Below are positions 50,480 through 59,555 of a stretch of DNA of 64,000 nt, in pieces (the first letter of the stretch is position 1; every line of letters starts with the position of its first letter). The notes beneath the pieces were generated by a model, which did no database searches, was not told the DNA's origin, and was given only the letters and a program-made list of their open reading frames with translations. This DNA comes from Streptomyces sp. 549. Lineage in GTDB: Bacteria; Actinomycetota; Actinomycetes; Streptomycetales; Streptomycetaceae. Both the position numbers and the translations under genes were made by a program. Location of the stretch: the NCBI RefSeq assembly GCF_030124175.1, contig NZ_JASKMT010000029.1, positions 1-64,000 on the forward strand, written 5' to 3'.

Positions 50480-51829
50480 TCAGAGCTGGGGTGCGCTGCC
50501 TGAACTGTCCGAGCTGTCCGAGCTGTCCGAACTGTCCGCGGCGGGCGCGGAGGCGCCGGTGAGGTCGGCGCCGGTGTCGGCGTCCCGCTGCGACTGGCCG
50601 AGGCCGTGCCAGTCCAGGCACATGACGGTCGCGTCGTCCTGCAGCCGGCCTTCGTTGGCGTCCACGATCGCCGCGATGAGGGTGCGGGCGGCCTCACGCG
50701 GATGCAACTCGCGGGTGCTGACGATCAGGTCGGACAGGTCGAGGTTGACGGCGTGGCGCTCCAGCATGCCGTCGGTGAGCATCACCAGCCGGTCGCCCGG
50801 CCGCAGGTCCAGTGTCTGGACCCGGTAGGTGTGGGGGACCTGGAAGCCGAACGGCAGATCCACCTCCGGAACGATCTCCTGCACCTGCCCGTCCCGCATG
50901 CGCATGGGCCAGGGGTGGCCGGCGTTGAGGAACTCGGTTCGGCCGTCGAGCAGGCTGATGCGCAGCAGCTGGCCGGTGACGTAGCCCTGACGACCGTTGT
51001 CCCGCATGGCCCGGTCGGCCTGGCGGGCCTGCTCGGCGAGGTCGGCGCCGGCGCGGCGGGCCCGGCGCAGCGCGCCCACCGCGAGGGTGGCCAGCAGCGC
51101 GGCGTCGACATCGTGACCCATGGCGTCGGTGACGGAGAGCTGGACGGTGTCCCGGTCGATCACGTAGTCGAAGGTGTCGCCCCCGACGTGGTCGGCGGGC
51201 TCCAGCGCCCCGGCCACAGCGAACTGGGCGGCCTCGCACGCCAGCGACGCCGGGAGCAGCCGGTGCTGGATCTCCGCGGCCAGGCTCAGCGGGGTGGTGC
51301 GGCGGCCCCACTGGTACACGTCGGTGAAGGACCGGTTCGCGATGACGATGTACGCCAGGGCGTGCGCGGTCTCCCCGATCTCCCGCATCACCTTCGTGTC
51401 CGGCACCTCGGGCAGGAAGAGTTCGAGGAGTCCGATGGCGTCACCCCGGTTGGTCACCGGGGCGACGATCCGCACCAGCGCACCCTCGCCCCCGGCCTTG
51501 TCCTCCACACTCGGCCGCTGGGTGCGGATCACGTCGTCGTACAGGGTGCCCCGCAGCGCGATGTGCCGGGCGGGGCCGTTGGTGTCGAGGCTGCCGGACA
51601 TCCCGAGGCGTACGACCGAGCCGCCGGTGAAGTCGGTGATCAGGAAGGACACCGACGCGGCCCCGAGGTGCTCCCTGAGCATGCGCGCCACCACGTCGAG
51701 CGACTCCACCGGCGCCGCGGACTCCGCCGCTGCCAGCGTCTTCGCCAAGGTCATTTCCCTGGCCCCGCTGCCGCCGTTCTGAGCCCCAGTGGTCGGCCCG
51801 CCGCCCTCGTCAGGCTCGCCTACGGACAC
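50480..51829 (-). CDS. GAF-like / SpoIIE-type PP2C serine phosphatase
   Basis: Predicted 449-aa protein phosphatase. An N-terminal GAF-like sensor spans roughly residues 30-190 (VARMLREHLGAASVSFLITDF, IVAPVTNRGDAIGLLELFLP). The C-terminal PP2C/SpoIIE domain has AEIQHRLLPAS, VGGDTFDYVI with metal Asp, VTDAMGHDVDAALLA, LNAGHPWPMRMR and VMLTDGMLER. Such proteins dephosphorylate anti-anti-sigma factors in Streptomyces stress and development pathways; no partner is adjacent. GTG 51829 is supported by AAGGAG 5 bases upstream. The tail is an acidic SSDSSDSSDSS run from a 9-bp repeat. Confidence 0.88.
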   Translation of the reverse strand: MSVGEPDEGGGPTTGAQNGGSGAREMTLAKTLAAAESAAPVESLDVVARMLREHLGAASVSFLITDFTGGSVVRLGMSGSLDTNGPARHIALRGTLYDDVIRTQRPSVEDKAGGEGALVRIVAPVTNRGDAIGLLELFLPEVPDTKVMREIGETAHALAYIVIANRSFTDVYQWGRRTTPLSLAAEIQHRLLPASLACEAAQFAVAGALEPADHVGGDTFDYVIDRDTVQLSVTDAMGHDVDAALLATLAVGALRRARRAGADLAEQARQADRAMRDNGRQGYVTGQLLRISLLDGRTEFLNAGHPWPMRMRDGQVQEIVPEVDLPFGFQVPHTYRVQTLDLRPGDRLVMLTDGMLERHAVNLDLSDLIVSTRELHPREAARTLIAAIVDANEGRLQDDATVMCLDWHGLGQSQRDADTGADLTGASAPAADSSDSSDSSDSSGSAPQL

Positions 51830-52011
51830 GGTGACTCCTTCTCCTCGCTGGTGCTCAGGCCCCCTCCCGGTGCGCGAGGGGTCGGGCCGTGCCGTGTGCC
51901 CGGTAGCTGCCATTCCACCACAGGGCCCCTGATCGGATGCGCCTGCCGGCCGACCAGCCGCTGCGCCTGCCGACGGCCCGCCGGGGGGCCGGCACCGGCC
52001 GCGGCGGGGCT

Positions 52012-52470
52012 TCAGGCGCGGCGGGCGCTGCGTGTGAGCCAGGGCGTCAGTGTGAGGCTGAGGATCAGCTCCTTGTAGGTCTCGCCGCCGGGCAGCGGCA
52101 CGACGAGCCACTGGCCCGGCGGGAAGAACCGCCCCTTCGTGTAGGCCTGCCCGCCGTGGACGGATCGAAGGAAGGCGGGGACGGAGTCGCGGGGCACGTC
52201 GTGGAACTCGACGTCGTCCACGGTGATCTTCGCGTCGTCCTCGGGGAAGAGGCGGACGCTCACGGCGGGGACGCCGGACAGTTCGACGAAGGCCTCGTGC
52301 GGCAGCGAGCCGTCTGGATCGAGGGTGGTGAAGAGGGCAGCGGACGTGCGACGCGAAGTCTGGTCGGCTCCGATGTCGTCGGTGACGCTCACCGAGAGGC
52401 CGAAGTCGACCGCGATCTCGCGTATCGCGGTCACTGCCGCCTCGGTGGTCGGCAGGTGGGGGTGGGCCAT
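52012..52470 (-). CDS. Hypothetical protein
   Basis: Predicted 152-aa protein of no family I recognise. It looks soluble, with no signal peptide or membrane helix. Landmarks are TEAAVTAIREIAVDFGLSV, a FVELSGVPAVSVRLFPEDD strand-rich centre and a WLVVPLPGGETYKELIL segment near the end. Codon composition matches its neighbours and ATG 52470 gives a sensible N-terminus. It lies 79 bases downstream of a DUF1349 gene on the same strand and may be cotranscribed with it. Confidence 0.65.
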   Translation of the reverse strand: MAHPHLPTTEAAVTAIREIAVDFGLSVSVTDDIGADQTSRRTSAALFTTLDPDGSLPHEAFVELSGVPAVSVRLFPEDDAKITVDDVEFHDVPRDSVPAFLRSVHGGQAYTKGRFFPPGQWLVVPLPGGETYKELILSLTLTPWLTRSARRA

Positions 52471-52549
52471 GGTCGGATTCTCTCTACCTTCGGGGGCCGG
52501 TTCCGGACGTCGGGCGGAAGTGCGCTGTTCGCTCTCTCCTACGGTCCCG

Positions 52550-53176
52550 TCACGAGCCGTCCCGCAGGTCGCTCAGACGCTCGCCGGTGAAGTGGATGTC
52601 GTCGAAGGCGACGCCGCAGCCGTCGCCGGTCGGCGACTGGGCCTCGAAGCCGAGGGAGACGGGCGTGGAACTGTCGCCGAGGGCGAAGTAGCGGATCATC
52701 CGCCACGTCGTTCCGTCGAGAGAGGCATGGAAGGCGAAGGCGTGGCCGATGCGGGACACACGCAGCCACACCTCCCGGCCGTCGACGACGAAGGCGTTGG
52801 CGTCGTCCGCGACGCCGCGGGCGACCACGGAGACGACCATGGGCTCGCCGTCGGGCGAGTACTCGAAGCAGAGCTTGCCCCAGTGGTGGTCGTCGAACCA
52901 CAGCAGCAGCACGCCCGCGTCGAACGCGGAGGCGAAGTCGACGGCGACGCGTGCGCTGAACCGGAAGTCCCCCTCCGGGGGGACACCGAGCAGGGTCGCC
53001 GCGTTCAGCACGGGCTCGGCGTCGCTCCGGGGGTCCGCTCCCGGGTCGATGAAGATGTCGCTGCGGGCGGCAGCCGTGACCGTCACCGTGCCGGACGCCT
53101 CGTCCACGGTCCACGCCTCTTTGGTCGACGGCGAGAGCACGAAGGGCAGCCCTGGCACGCGGCAGGAGTCGGTCAT
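52550..53176 (-). CDS. DUF1349 domain protein (concanavalin-like jelly roll)
   Basis: Predicted 208-aa protein of the DUF1349 family, a beta-jelly-roll related to regulation of enolase/lectin-like folds. Characteristic pieces are RSDIFIDPGA, AGVLLLWFDDHHWGKLCFEYS, MVVSVVARGVADD, and GHAFAFHASLDGTTWRMIRYF. No signal peptide is seen. ATG 53176 follows GGAAGGA; the frame is open to 53248 without support. Its function is unknown beyond likely carbohydrate binding by fold. It is divergent from the persulfide operon. Confidence 0.82.
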   Translation of the reverse strand: MTDSCRVPGLPFVLSPSTKEAWTVDEASGTVTVTAAARSDIFIDPGADPRSDAEPVLNAATLLGVPPEGDFRFSARVAVDFASAFDAGVLLLWFDDHHWGKLCFEYSPDGEPMVVSVVARGVADDANAFVVDGREVWLRVSRIGHAFAFHASLDGTTWRMIRYFALGDSSTPVSLGFEAQSPTGDGCGVAFDDIHFTGERLSDLRDGS

Positions 53177-53428
53177 TGGGTTCCTTCCGTTCTGGGCATG
53201 GGATATCTGAACACGGGACTGGCGTCCCCGTGTCGGGCGGAGGTACACCCCAGTCCGGGCCGAGCGGTTCGGCGGCCGGGGCGAGGACGGCCGGGGCGAG
53301 GACGACCGGGCCCCATCCTGCCGGTCGAGGCGCCGAAACTCCCTCGTGCAGAGCGGAGGTCGCCCCGGAGTCCGATCCCGCCCGGCTCCGTCCCGTCCGT
53401 GGTGACCGCGGCGGACGCATCGATCCGG

Positions 53429-53445
53429 TATACCCCCGGGGGTAA
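53429..53445. promoter_or_regulatory. CsoR/CstR-type operator, distal
   Basis: TATACCCCCGGGGGTAA contains the perfect 14-base palindrome TACCCCCGGGGGTA (53431-53444). Such AT-flanked poly-C/poly-G palindromes are known binding sites of copper (CsoR) and persulfide (CstR) sensing repressors. It lies 73 bases before the persulfide dioxygenase start. A plausible -10 element TAGTGT is at 53452-53457, between the two operators. The repressor gene itself is not in this window. Confidence 0.75.
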
Positions 53446-53462
53446 AAGTGCTAGTGTCGACG

Positions 53463-53479
53463 TATACCCCCAGGGGTAA
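53463..53479. promoter_or_regulatory. CsoR/CstR-type operator, proximal
   Basis: TATACCCCCAGGGGTAA repeats the same palindrome with one central change (TACCCCCAGGGGTA, 53465-53478). It lies 34 bases from the first copy, close to three helical turns, so two repressor tetramers could sit on the same face of the DNA. Confidence 0.75.
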
Positions 53480-53517
53480 TTGATCGGATGAGATTCTCGA
53501 ATGAGAGGAGTATCCGC

Positions 53518-54882
53518 GTGTTCTTCGTCGACACGATCGAGCTGGAAGGGCTGGGCAACCGCAGTTACCTGGCCGGGGGTGAGCGGACGGCGGTCGCCGT
53601 CGACCCGCCCCGCGACATCGACACCGTCCTGAGTGCCGCCGCCCGCCGGGGAGTGCGAGTGACCCACGTGGTGGAGACGCACCTCCACAACGACTACGTG
53701 ACCGGCGGTCTGGAACTGGCGCGCATCACCGGAGCCGCCTACCTGGTCCCGGCCGCTGCCCGGGTCTCCTTCGCCCGGGTTCCGGTCGCCGACGGTGACA
53801 CCGTCGACGTCGACGCCGGTCTCACGCTGGCCGCCATGGCGACCCCCGGCCACACCCCGCACCACACCTCGTACGTCCTGCGGGACGGCGGCCACCCCGT
53901 GGCCGCGTTCACCGGCGGCTCGCTGCTGATCGGCACCGTGGGCCGGCCCGACCTGGTCGAACCGCGGCTCACCGAACAGCTGGCCCGAGCCCAGCACGCC
54001 TCGGCGCATCGCCTGGCGTCCGGCCTGCCGGACGGGACGGCGGTGCTGCCCACGCACGGCTTCGGCAGCTTCTGCTCGTCCGTGCAGGCGGACGGCGACT
54101 CCACCACCATCGGCAAGGAGAAGGCCGCGAACACGGCCCTCACCGCGGACGTGGAGACCTTCGTCGCCGATCTGCTGGCCGGACTGGACGACGTGCCCGC
54201 CTACTACGCCCACGTGGGCCCGTCCAACGCGGCCGGCCCCGCGCCCGTCGACCTGACGCCTCCCGCCGTCGCGGACCCGGCGCAGATCGCGGCACGGCTC
54301 GCGGCGGGGGAGTGGGTGGTGGACCTGCGCAACCGGGTCTCCTTCGCCGAAGGGCATGTGGCGGGCTCGTTCAACTTCGAGGCGGACGGTCAGCTCGCCA
54401 CCTACCTGGCGTGGTTGATCCCGTGGGGCAAGCCGGTCACCCTGCTCGCCGAGTCCGCCGACCAGTTGGCCGCCGCCCAGCGCGAGTTGGTCCGGGTCGG
54501 CATCGACCGCCCGGCCTCCGCCGCCACCGGCGGACCCGGCGACTGGCTGCGCGGCGGGGAGCAGCCGGCCTCGTTCCCGCGCTCGACGTTCGCAGGGCTG
54601 GCGGAGCAGGACCCCGAAGCGGGTGCCGTCGTCGTGCTGGACGTGCGCCGCCACTCCGAGCGGTCAGAGGGCTGGATCGAGGGATCGACGCACATCCCCA
54701 TCCACGAGCTGCACCGACGCGTCGGCGAGGTCCCACCGGGCACGGTGTGGGTGCACTGCGCCGGAGGCATGCGTGCCGGGATCGCCGCGTCGCTCCTGGA
54801 CGCGGCGGGACGGGAGGTGGTCGCCGTCGACGACGGCTTCGACCCCGCGGCGGACGCCGGCCTCACCGTCGTCGACTCCTGA
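53518..54882 (+). CDS. Persulfide dioxygenase-rhodanese fusion (MBL fold)
   Basis: Predicted 454-aa sulfur-detoxification enzyme. Residues 1-~230 form a metallo-beta-lactamase domain of the ETHE1/persulfide dioxygenase type, with THLHNDYVTGG (His55, His57, Asp59), TPGHTPHHTSY and VLPTHGFGSFC. Residues ~255-340 form one rhodanese-like domain without an obvious catalytic Cys. A second at ~360-454 has WVHCAGGMRAGIA, carrying the Cys. It oxidises glutathione- or other thiol-bound persulfide to sulfite. GTG 53518 has GAGGAG about 8 bases upstream; ATG 53488 is an alternative. First gene of a three-gene operon behind the CsoR/CstR-type operators. Confidence 0.9.
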   Translation: MFFVDTIELEGLGNRSYLAGGERTAVAVDPPRDIDTVLSAAARRGVRVTHVVETHLHNDYVTGGLELARITGAAYLVPAAARVSFARVPVADGDTVDVDAGLTLAAMATPGHTPHHTSYVLRDGGHPVAAFTGGSLLIGTVGRPDLVEPRLTEQLARAQHASAHRLASGLPDGTAVLPTHGFGSFCSSVQADGDSTTIGKEKAANTALTADVETFVADLLAGLDDVPAYYAHVGPSNAAGPAPVDLTPPAVADPAQIAARLAAGEWVVDLRNRVSFAEGHVAGSFNFEADGQLATYLAWLIPWGKPVTLLAESADQLAAAQRELVRVGIDRPASAATGGPGDWLRGGEQPASFPRSTFAGLAEQDPEAGAVVVLDVRRHSERSEGWIEGSTHIPIHELHRRVGEVPPGTVWVHCAGGMRAGIAASLLDAAGREVVAVDDGFDPAADAGLTVVDS

Positions 54883-54948
54883 CCCGCACACCCGTGGGCC
54901 CCGCACCTGTAGACCCCGTACCCCTGTGGACAAGGAGGCGACAACCCC

Positions 54949-55314
54949 ATGTTCCTGTCCCGAAGGAACACCGAGCGACTCCCGGTTGAGGAGGCCCGTC
55001 GGCGCACCGGTGGCGGCCAGGCCGACGCCGTCCTGCTGGACGTCCGGGAGAATTCCGAATGGCGGGCCGGCCACGCGCCCGGCGCGGTGCACGCCCCGCT
55101 GACCGGGCTGGCCGCGGGCGCGTCGCTCCCGCGCCAGGCGCAGGGACGTCCGCTGGTGGTGGTCTGCCGCAGCGGGCACCGGTCACAGCGCGCGGCACAG
55201 CTTCTCGTCGAGCGCGGCGCGGACGCCGTGGACGTCGAGGGAGGCATGCGCGCGTGGATCGCCGCCGGGCACCCGGTGGTCGACGAGTGTGGGAACAGCG
55301 GCTCGATCACGTGA
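54949..55314 (+). CDS. Single-domain rhodanese
   Basis: Predicted 121-aa sulfurtransferase. The rhodanese active-site loop is VVVCRSGHRSQ with nucleophilic Cys73, preceded by LLDVRENSEWRAGHAPGAVH. It would carry persulfide sulfur between thiols and the dioxygenase. ATG 54949 has AAGGAGG upstream. Its stop overlaps the transporter start (GTGA at 55311-55314), so the two are coupled. Confidence 0.9.
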   Translation: MFLSRRNTERLPVEEARRRTGGGQADAVLLDVRENSEWRAGHAPGAVHAPLTGLAAGASLPRQAQGRPLVVVCRSGHRSQRAAQLLVERGADAVDVEGGMRAWIAAGHPVVDECGNSGSIT

Positions 55315-56054
55315 GTGAGCTTGTTCTCGCCCTCGCCGCCGGGGCCGTCGTCGGTCTTGCGCTGGGCGCTCTCGGCGGCGGCGGCAGCGTCCTGGCCGTC
55401 CCCGCACTGATCTACCTGCTCGGCTTCTCTCCTGTGGCAGCCACCACGGCGAGCCTCCTCATCGTCGCGGCGACCTCGGCAACCGCCCTCTATCCCCACG
55501 GCCGTGACGGCAACGTGGCGTGGCGGACAGGTGCCCTGTTCGCCGCGGCGGGCATCGGCCCCGCCTTCCTCGCGGGTGCCGCTGCCGGACGAGTACCGGC
55601 AGCCGTGCTCACCGGGGCGTTCGCGGCAGTGGCGGCCCTCGCGGCGCTGCGGATGCTGAGGCCTTCCCGCGCCGGGTCGGCGAAGCGCGTCCGGCCCGTC
55701 AAGGCGGCCGGGGCCGGGGCCGGGCTGGGAGCGGTGACCGGCTTCCTGGGCGTGGGCGGCGGGTTTCTCGCCGTCCCCGCCCTGGTGGGCGTGCTCAGCC
55801 TGCGCATGAGGCAGGCGGTCGGCACCAGCTTGCTGGTCATCACGATCAACTCCCTCGCCGCGCTCGTAGCGCGGATGGGAACCGGCGGCGATCTGCGCTG
55901 GGAGGTGATCGCCCCCTTCACCGCAGCCGCGATCCTCGGCGCGTGGGACGGCAAGCGGCTGGCCACGAGGATCACCGGCGTCACGTTGCAGAGGATCTTC
56001 GCCAGTGTCCTGCTCGCGGTGGCGATCCTGATGCTCGCCGACGTCTTCTTCTGA
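55311..56054 (+). CDS. TauE/SafE-family sulfite/anion exporter
   Basis: Predicted 247-aa membrane protein with about eight hydrophobic helices and the duplicated TauE/SafE motif. The first copy reads GLALGALGGGGSVLAVPAL, the second GAVTGFLGVGGGFLAVPAL. It probably exports the sulfite or thiosulfate made by the two enzymes before it. GTG 55311 overlaps the rhodanese stop. It closes the operon; no terminator hairpin stands out before the rhodanese pseudogene at 56199. Confidence 0.88.
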   Translation: MSELVLALAAGAVVGLALGALGGGGSVLAVPALIYLLGFSPVAATTASLLIVAATSATALYPHGRDGNVAWRTGALFAAAGIGPAFLAGAAAGRVPAAVLTGAFAAVAALAALRMLRPSRAGSAKRVRPVKAAGAGAGLGAVTGFLGVGGGFLAVPALVGVLSLRMRQAVGTSLLVITINSLAALVARMGTGGDLRWEVIAPFTAAAILGAWDGKRLATRITGVTLQRIFASVLLAVAILMLADVFF

Positions 56055-56198
56055 GCGCGTATGCCGTCGGGCACATCAGGTTCCACCAAGCGCAATCAGG
56101 CCGGGGCGACGAAACCGGTCGCGATCGTCGCGAACCCGCCCCTCCACTCCCGGCGCGGTGCTCCGGCCCACCAGCCAACAGACAAGGATGAACCCAGC

Positions 56199-56463
56199 AT
56201 GACCATCCCCACCACTCTCGCCACCGACGAGGCGCACCCGGCTGCACGAACTGACGGTCGTCGACGTCCGCACCCCCGGCGAGTACGCCGGCGGCCACCT
56301 GCCCGGTGCGCTCAACGTCCCCCTGGACCAGGTCCGGCGAGCCCTGCCGGACATCCGCCACGCCGCAGACCGCAGTGACGTCCTGGTCGCCTGCGCCTCC
56401 GGCGCCCGGTCGGAGAACGCCTGCCGGATCCTCGCCGAGCAGGGCATCACCACCGCCACGCTG
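56199..56463 (+). pseudogene. Rhodanese(-DUF2892) gene, frameshifted and truncated
   Basis: ATG 56199 opens MTIPTTLATDEA, the usual start of Streptomyces rhodanese-DUF2892 proteins. Within about 12 codons (near 56235) the frame shifts. In the new frame a clear rhodanese follows: ELTVVDVRTPGEYAGGHLPG, VPLDQVRRALPDI, VACASGARSENACRIL with the active Cys, and EQGITTATL. Similarity ends abruptly at 56463; the rest of the domain and the DUF2892 membrane part are missing. The break is 130 bases from the end of brxHI, so it probably marks the edge of an insertion or deletion. Confidence 0.8.
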
Positions 56464-56594
56464 GTCACACGGCCTGACAGGCTGTTTCCCGCCGGGGTCG
56501 GGCATGCCTCGGTATCCGAAACCGATGCCGACATTGGCGCGCGAAACGCCCGGCGGCCGCAGCCCGTCGGATCGCCGCGCGTGGCTCGTCGTGA

Positions 56595-58754
56595 TCAGCG
56601 GCTTTCGGCGGTGTGGAGCCGTGTCGGTTCCGTGAGGGCGGCGCGTGCGCCGTCGAAGTCGGCGAGTCGTGCCGCCACCGTGGCGACGGCCAGGCGCAGG
56701 GGCAGCGCGGCGGAGAACTTCAGGCCGCGTACCGCGCGTTCGTCGACGTCGGGTAGGACGAGGGCCGGACCGGCTTCCGCCGTCGCCAGCGCCGCACGCC
56801 ACATCTCCGGAGTGAGGTCCTCCCGGAGACGCACCCAGCAGTCCGTCGGGCGCTGCACCGGATCGGTGACGGATGGCAGGGTCGCGCCGAGCGTCGCGTT
56901 GGCGCGGTACCCCGCCCACGTCCACCATCGCACGTCGTTCCCCTGCCGCGTCACGAGAGTGCCGTCGGGGTGGACGAGTTGCGGGCCCTGCTCCTCGCGC
57001 CACTCCCGGAGGTGACTCTCGGCCCTGCGGGTGAGGGCGACGGCCGGGCCGGCGCGCAGCAGCACCTCTCGCATCGCCCGCGTCAGCGCGTGGGACAGGC
57101 CGGAGGGCGTGCCGCCCGACCACTTGGCGACGCCGCTGTCGACCGGTTCGACGAAGACGCGCTTGCGTCCCCAGTCGATGTGGTTCACCTGCCAACTGCG
57201 TCCGGCTAGCAGCAGCCGCCGAGGGCCGGGCCGTTCCTCCGTGAGCACGGCCGGGTCCATCCGGCCGATCTCGGCGCGCCCGGAGAGCACGGTGAACTGC
57301 GGCGGCGCGGTGAACGAGGCGGTCAGCTCGATGAAGTGCCGACGGCCGAAGCGGCGTTCCGCCTCCTGGCCGATGAACAGCATGCCGCCGTCGGTGTCGA
57401 GAAAGCCCTCGTCGGTCAGATGGCGCAGAATCGGCGCGGCGGAGCGGTCGAAGGGGGCGAGGCCGTTCCACTGGTCGGCCCACAGCCGGTCGCCCAGGCG
57501 GTGTTCCTGGAGGGTCACGGAGAGGAGCTGCTGGGCCACCAGGTGGCGCGGCTCGGGCGGCGGGACGACGGGCTCCACCCAGCCGCGTTCCCACAGCAGC
57601 AGCAGAGCCGACGCCTGGAGCAGAGTGCCCTTGTCGGTGGTCAGAAAGAGGCAGTTGCGGTTGGTGCCGGGCCGGCGGCCGGTGCGGCCGATGCGTTGCA
57701 GGAACGAGGCGACGGTGGCCGGTGAGTCGATCTGGACGACCCGGTCCAGATCGCCGACGTCGATGCCGAGCTCCAGGGTGGAGGTGGCGACGATGACGCA
57801 GTCGCGTGCCTCGGCGAACGCCTGCTCGGACCTGGAACGCTCCGCGGCGGAGAGCGAGGCGTGCGACAGGAAGACGGTGACGTCGCGGGCCCGGAGTGCC
57901 GCGCCGAGCTCTTCGACCTGCCGCCGGGAGTCGCAGAACACCAGCCGTTTCTCACCTCGGTGGAGGGTGGCGATGACTTTCGCGGCGTTGGCGAGGGACC
58001 CCACGTAGTCCAGCACGACGTCCCCGGGCGGCGGTCCGGCGGCCGGCGGACCGCCGTCGGACGGGGCCGGGGATGTGCCCGGCCCCTCCGGGGCGACGAT
58101 CCGGCCGGGGCGGCTGCCGGCTCCCGAGCCCTGGAGCCAGGTGAGGAGTTGCTGCGGGTTGCCCACGGTCGCGGAGAGCCCGATGCGCTGGATGGGCCGT
58201 CGTGTTACCCGTTGCAGGCGTTCGAGGACCGCGAGGAGGTGCCAGCCCCGGTCGTCGCCGGCGAAGGCGTGCACTTCGTCGACGACGACGGCCCGGATGC
58301 CGCCCAGCAGGTGGGCGTGGTCCGTCTTCACGCCGATCAGCATGGCCTCCAGCGACTCCGGTGTGGTCAGGAGGATGTCGGGCCGGTCGGTGCGGATGCG
58401 TTGACGCGCCGATTCGCCCGTGTCGCCGTGCCACAGGGCGGCGCGACGCCCCAGCCACTGGGCGTAGCCGTCGACGCGGGCCACCAGGTTGTTGAGCAGC
58501 GCTTTGAGCGGGCAGAGGTAGAGGACCGACGTGCCGGTCCACTTCTGCGCGGCCATGGCGGAGAGCACGGGCAGGCAGGCGGCCTCGGTCTTGCCGCTCG
58601 CGGTGGGGGCCAGCAGGACGGCGTCGTCGCCGTCCATCACCGGTTCGACGGCCGCGCGTTGCAGCGGTCGGAGGTCGGACCAGCCGAGGGTGTTCACCAC
58701 GTGGTGCAGGACGACGGGGTCGAGCCGGTCGACGGGGTCCGCAGCCGGTGCCAT
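56595..58754 (-). CDS. brxHI: BREX type 2 helicase BrxHI (Lhr-like)
   Basis: Predicted 719-aa superfamily 2 helicase of the Lhr-like type found in BREX type 2. Motif I reads APTASGKTEAA, motif II VVVDEVHAF, motif III SATVGNP, and the C-terminal RecA domain has STLELGIDVGDLD and QRIGRTGRRPG. All appear intact and length is normal. ATG 58754 shares a base with the brxD stop; a GTG one codon upstream is possible. It lies downstream of the truncated brxD and broken pglW. With PglW, BrxD and the rest of BREX missing or damaged, it is probably without its system. Confidence 0.85.
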   Translation of the reverse strand: MAPAADPVDRLDPVVLHHVVNTLGWSDLRPLQRAAVEPVMDGDDAVLLAPTASGKTEAACLPVLSAMAAQKWTGTSVLYLCPLKALLNNLVARVDGYAQWLGRRAALWHGDTGESARQRIRTDRPDILLTTPESLEAMLIGVKTDHAHLLGGIRAVVVDEVHAFAGDDRGWHLLAVLERLQRVTRRPIQRIGLSATVGNPQQLLTWLQGSGAGSRPGRIVAPEGPGTSPAPSDGGPPAAGPPPGDVVLDYVGSLANAAKVIATLHRGEKRLVFCDSRRQVEELGAALRARDVTVFLSHASLSAAERSRSEQAFAEARDCVIVATSTLELGIDVGDLDRVVQIDSPATVASFLQRIGRTGRRPGTNRNCLFLTTDKGTLLQASALLLLWERGWVEPVVPPPEPRHLVAQQLLSVTLQEHRLGDRLWADQWNGLAPFDRSAAPILRHLTDEGFLDTDGGMLFIGQEAERRFGRRHFIELTASFTAPPQFTVLSGRAEIGRMDPAVLTEERPGPRRLLLAGRSWQVNHIDWGRKRVFVEPVDSGVAKWSGGTPSGLSHALTRAMREVLLRAGPAVALTRRAESHLREWREEQGPQLVHPDGTLVTRQGNDVRWWTWAGYRANATLGATLPSVTDPVQRPTDCWVRLREDLTPEMWRAALATAEAGPALVLPDVDERAVRGLKFSAALPLRLAVATVAARLADFDGARAALTEPTRLHTAESR

Positions 58755-59555
58755 CACAGCCCCAGGTCGATGTCGTCGGCTGTCGAGCGGGCCAGGTTCC
58801 TTTCGAAGTCGGTGAGTTCGCCGCTCCTGACCGTCAGCCGGTAGTGCCGGCGCGGGTCGAAGTCCTCGAACTGGTCGATGCGGTCGAGGACGTCACCGAC
58901 CAGCTTCTTCAGGAACAGCCGGGGCGCCACTCCGACCTTGCCGCCGAGCGCGCCGCCGACCGCCCCGGCGAGGTCGGCGACGTAGGCGTCGTCCGCGAGG
59001 GCCTTGACGCGGTCGGGGGCCTCGGCGCCGGACGCGTACAGGTCGCGGATGGTCAGGCCGAGCCCGATCAGCGACTCCTGCGTGAAGCCGGGCAGCCGCA
59101 CCTGGACCGCGCGCGGGTTGTCGAAGCGCGGGTCGGTGGTGAAGTCGGTGGCGAGTCGCTGGGCGAGCGGTGCGAGCCGCTGCACTCCCTGCTGCCCGTC
59201 GTAGAACGCGGGTGTGCCGGTGATGACGAGGTAGAGGCCGGGGAACCGGCCCGAGTGGACCTCGTCGATGAGCTGCCGAAGCGCGTTGAGCGCCTTGTCC
59301 CGGGCGTCGGACCGCACCCGCTGCAACGTCTCCACCTCGTCGAGTACCACGAACAGCCCTCGGTGCCCGGAGTCCCGCAGGACGGTCAGCAGCCCCTGCA
59401 GGAAGCCCAGCGCCCCGAAGTGGTCGAGGTCGCCGCGTACCCCGGCGGCTCGCCGGGCCGCCGCCACATGGGGCTGGCCGCCGAGCCAGGCGAGCACGGC
59501 GGCGGCCGTCGGCTCGTCGCCCGCGGTGAGCGCGGCCCGGTAGCCGCGCAGCGCT
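58754..59555 (-). pseudogene. brxD: BREX type 2 brxD, N-terminally deleted
   Basis: The frame ending at 58754 carries the C-terminal ~265 residues of the BREX ATP-binding protein BrxD: LRGYRAALTAGDE, VLAWLGGQPHVAAA, GALGFLQGLLTVLRD, FVVLDEVETLQRVRSD (Walker B) and GGKVGVAPRLFLKKLVGDVLD. The N-terminal part with Walker A is missing. At about 59555 the sequence changes to pglW, which reads in a different frame. The longest expressible piece starts at an internal GTG (59497, 247 aa). Without Walker A it cannot be a working ATPase. Confidence 0.82.

Noticed and set aside
56464..56594. An insertion-sequence end between the rhodanese pseudogene and brxHI
   Set aside because: No terminal inverted repeats, target duplication or transposase fragment could be recognised by eye.
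9160..56870. A 47-kb mobile island bounded by the two brxHI fragments as attachment sites
   Set aside because: The fragments are inverted and diverged, no integrase or transposase is visible, and no short exact att-like direct repeat was found.
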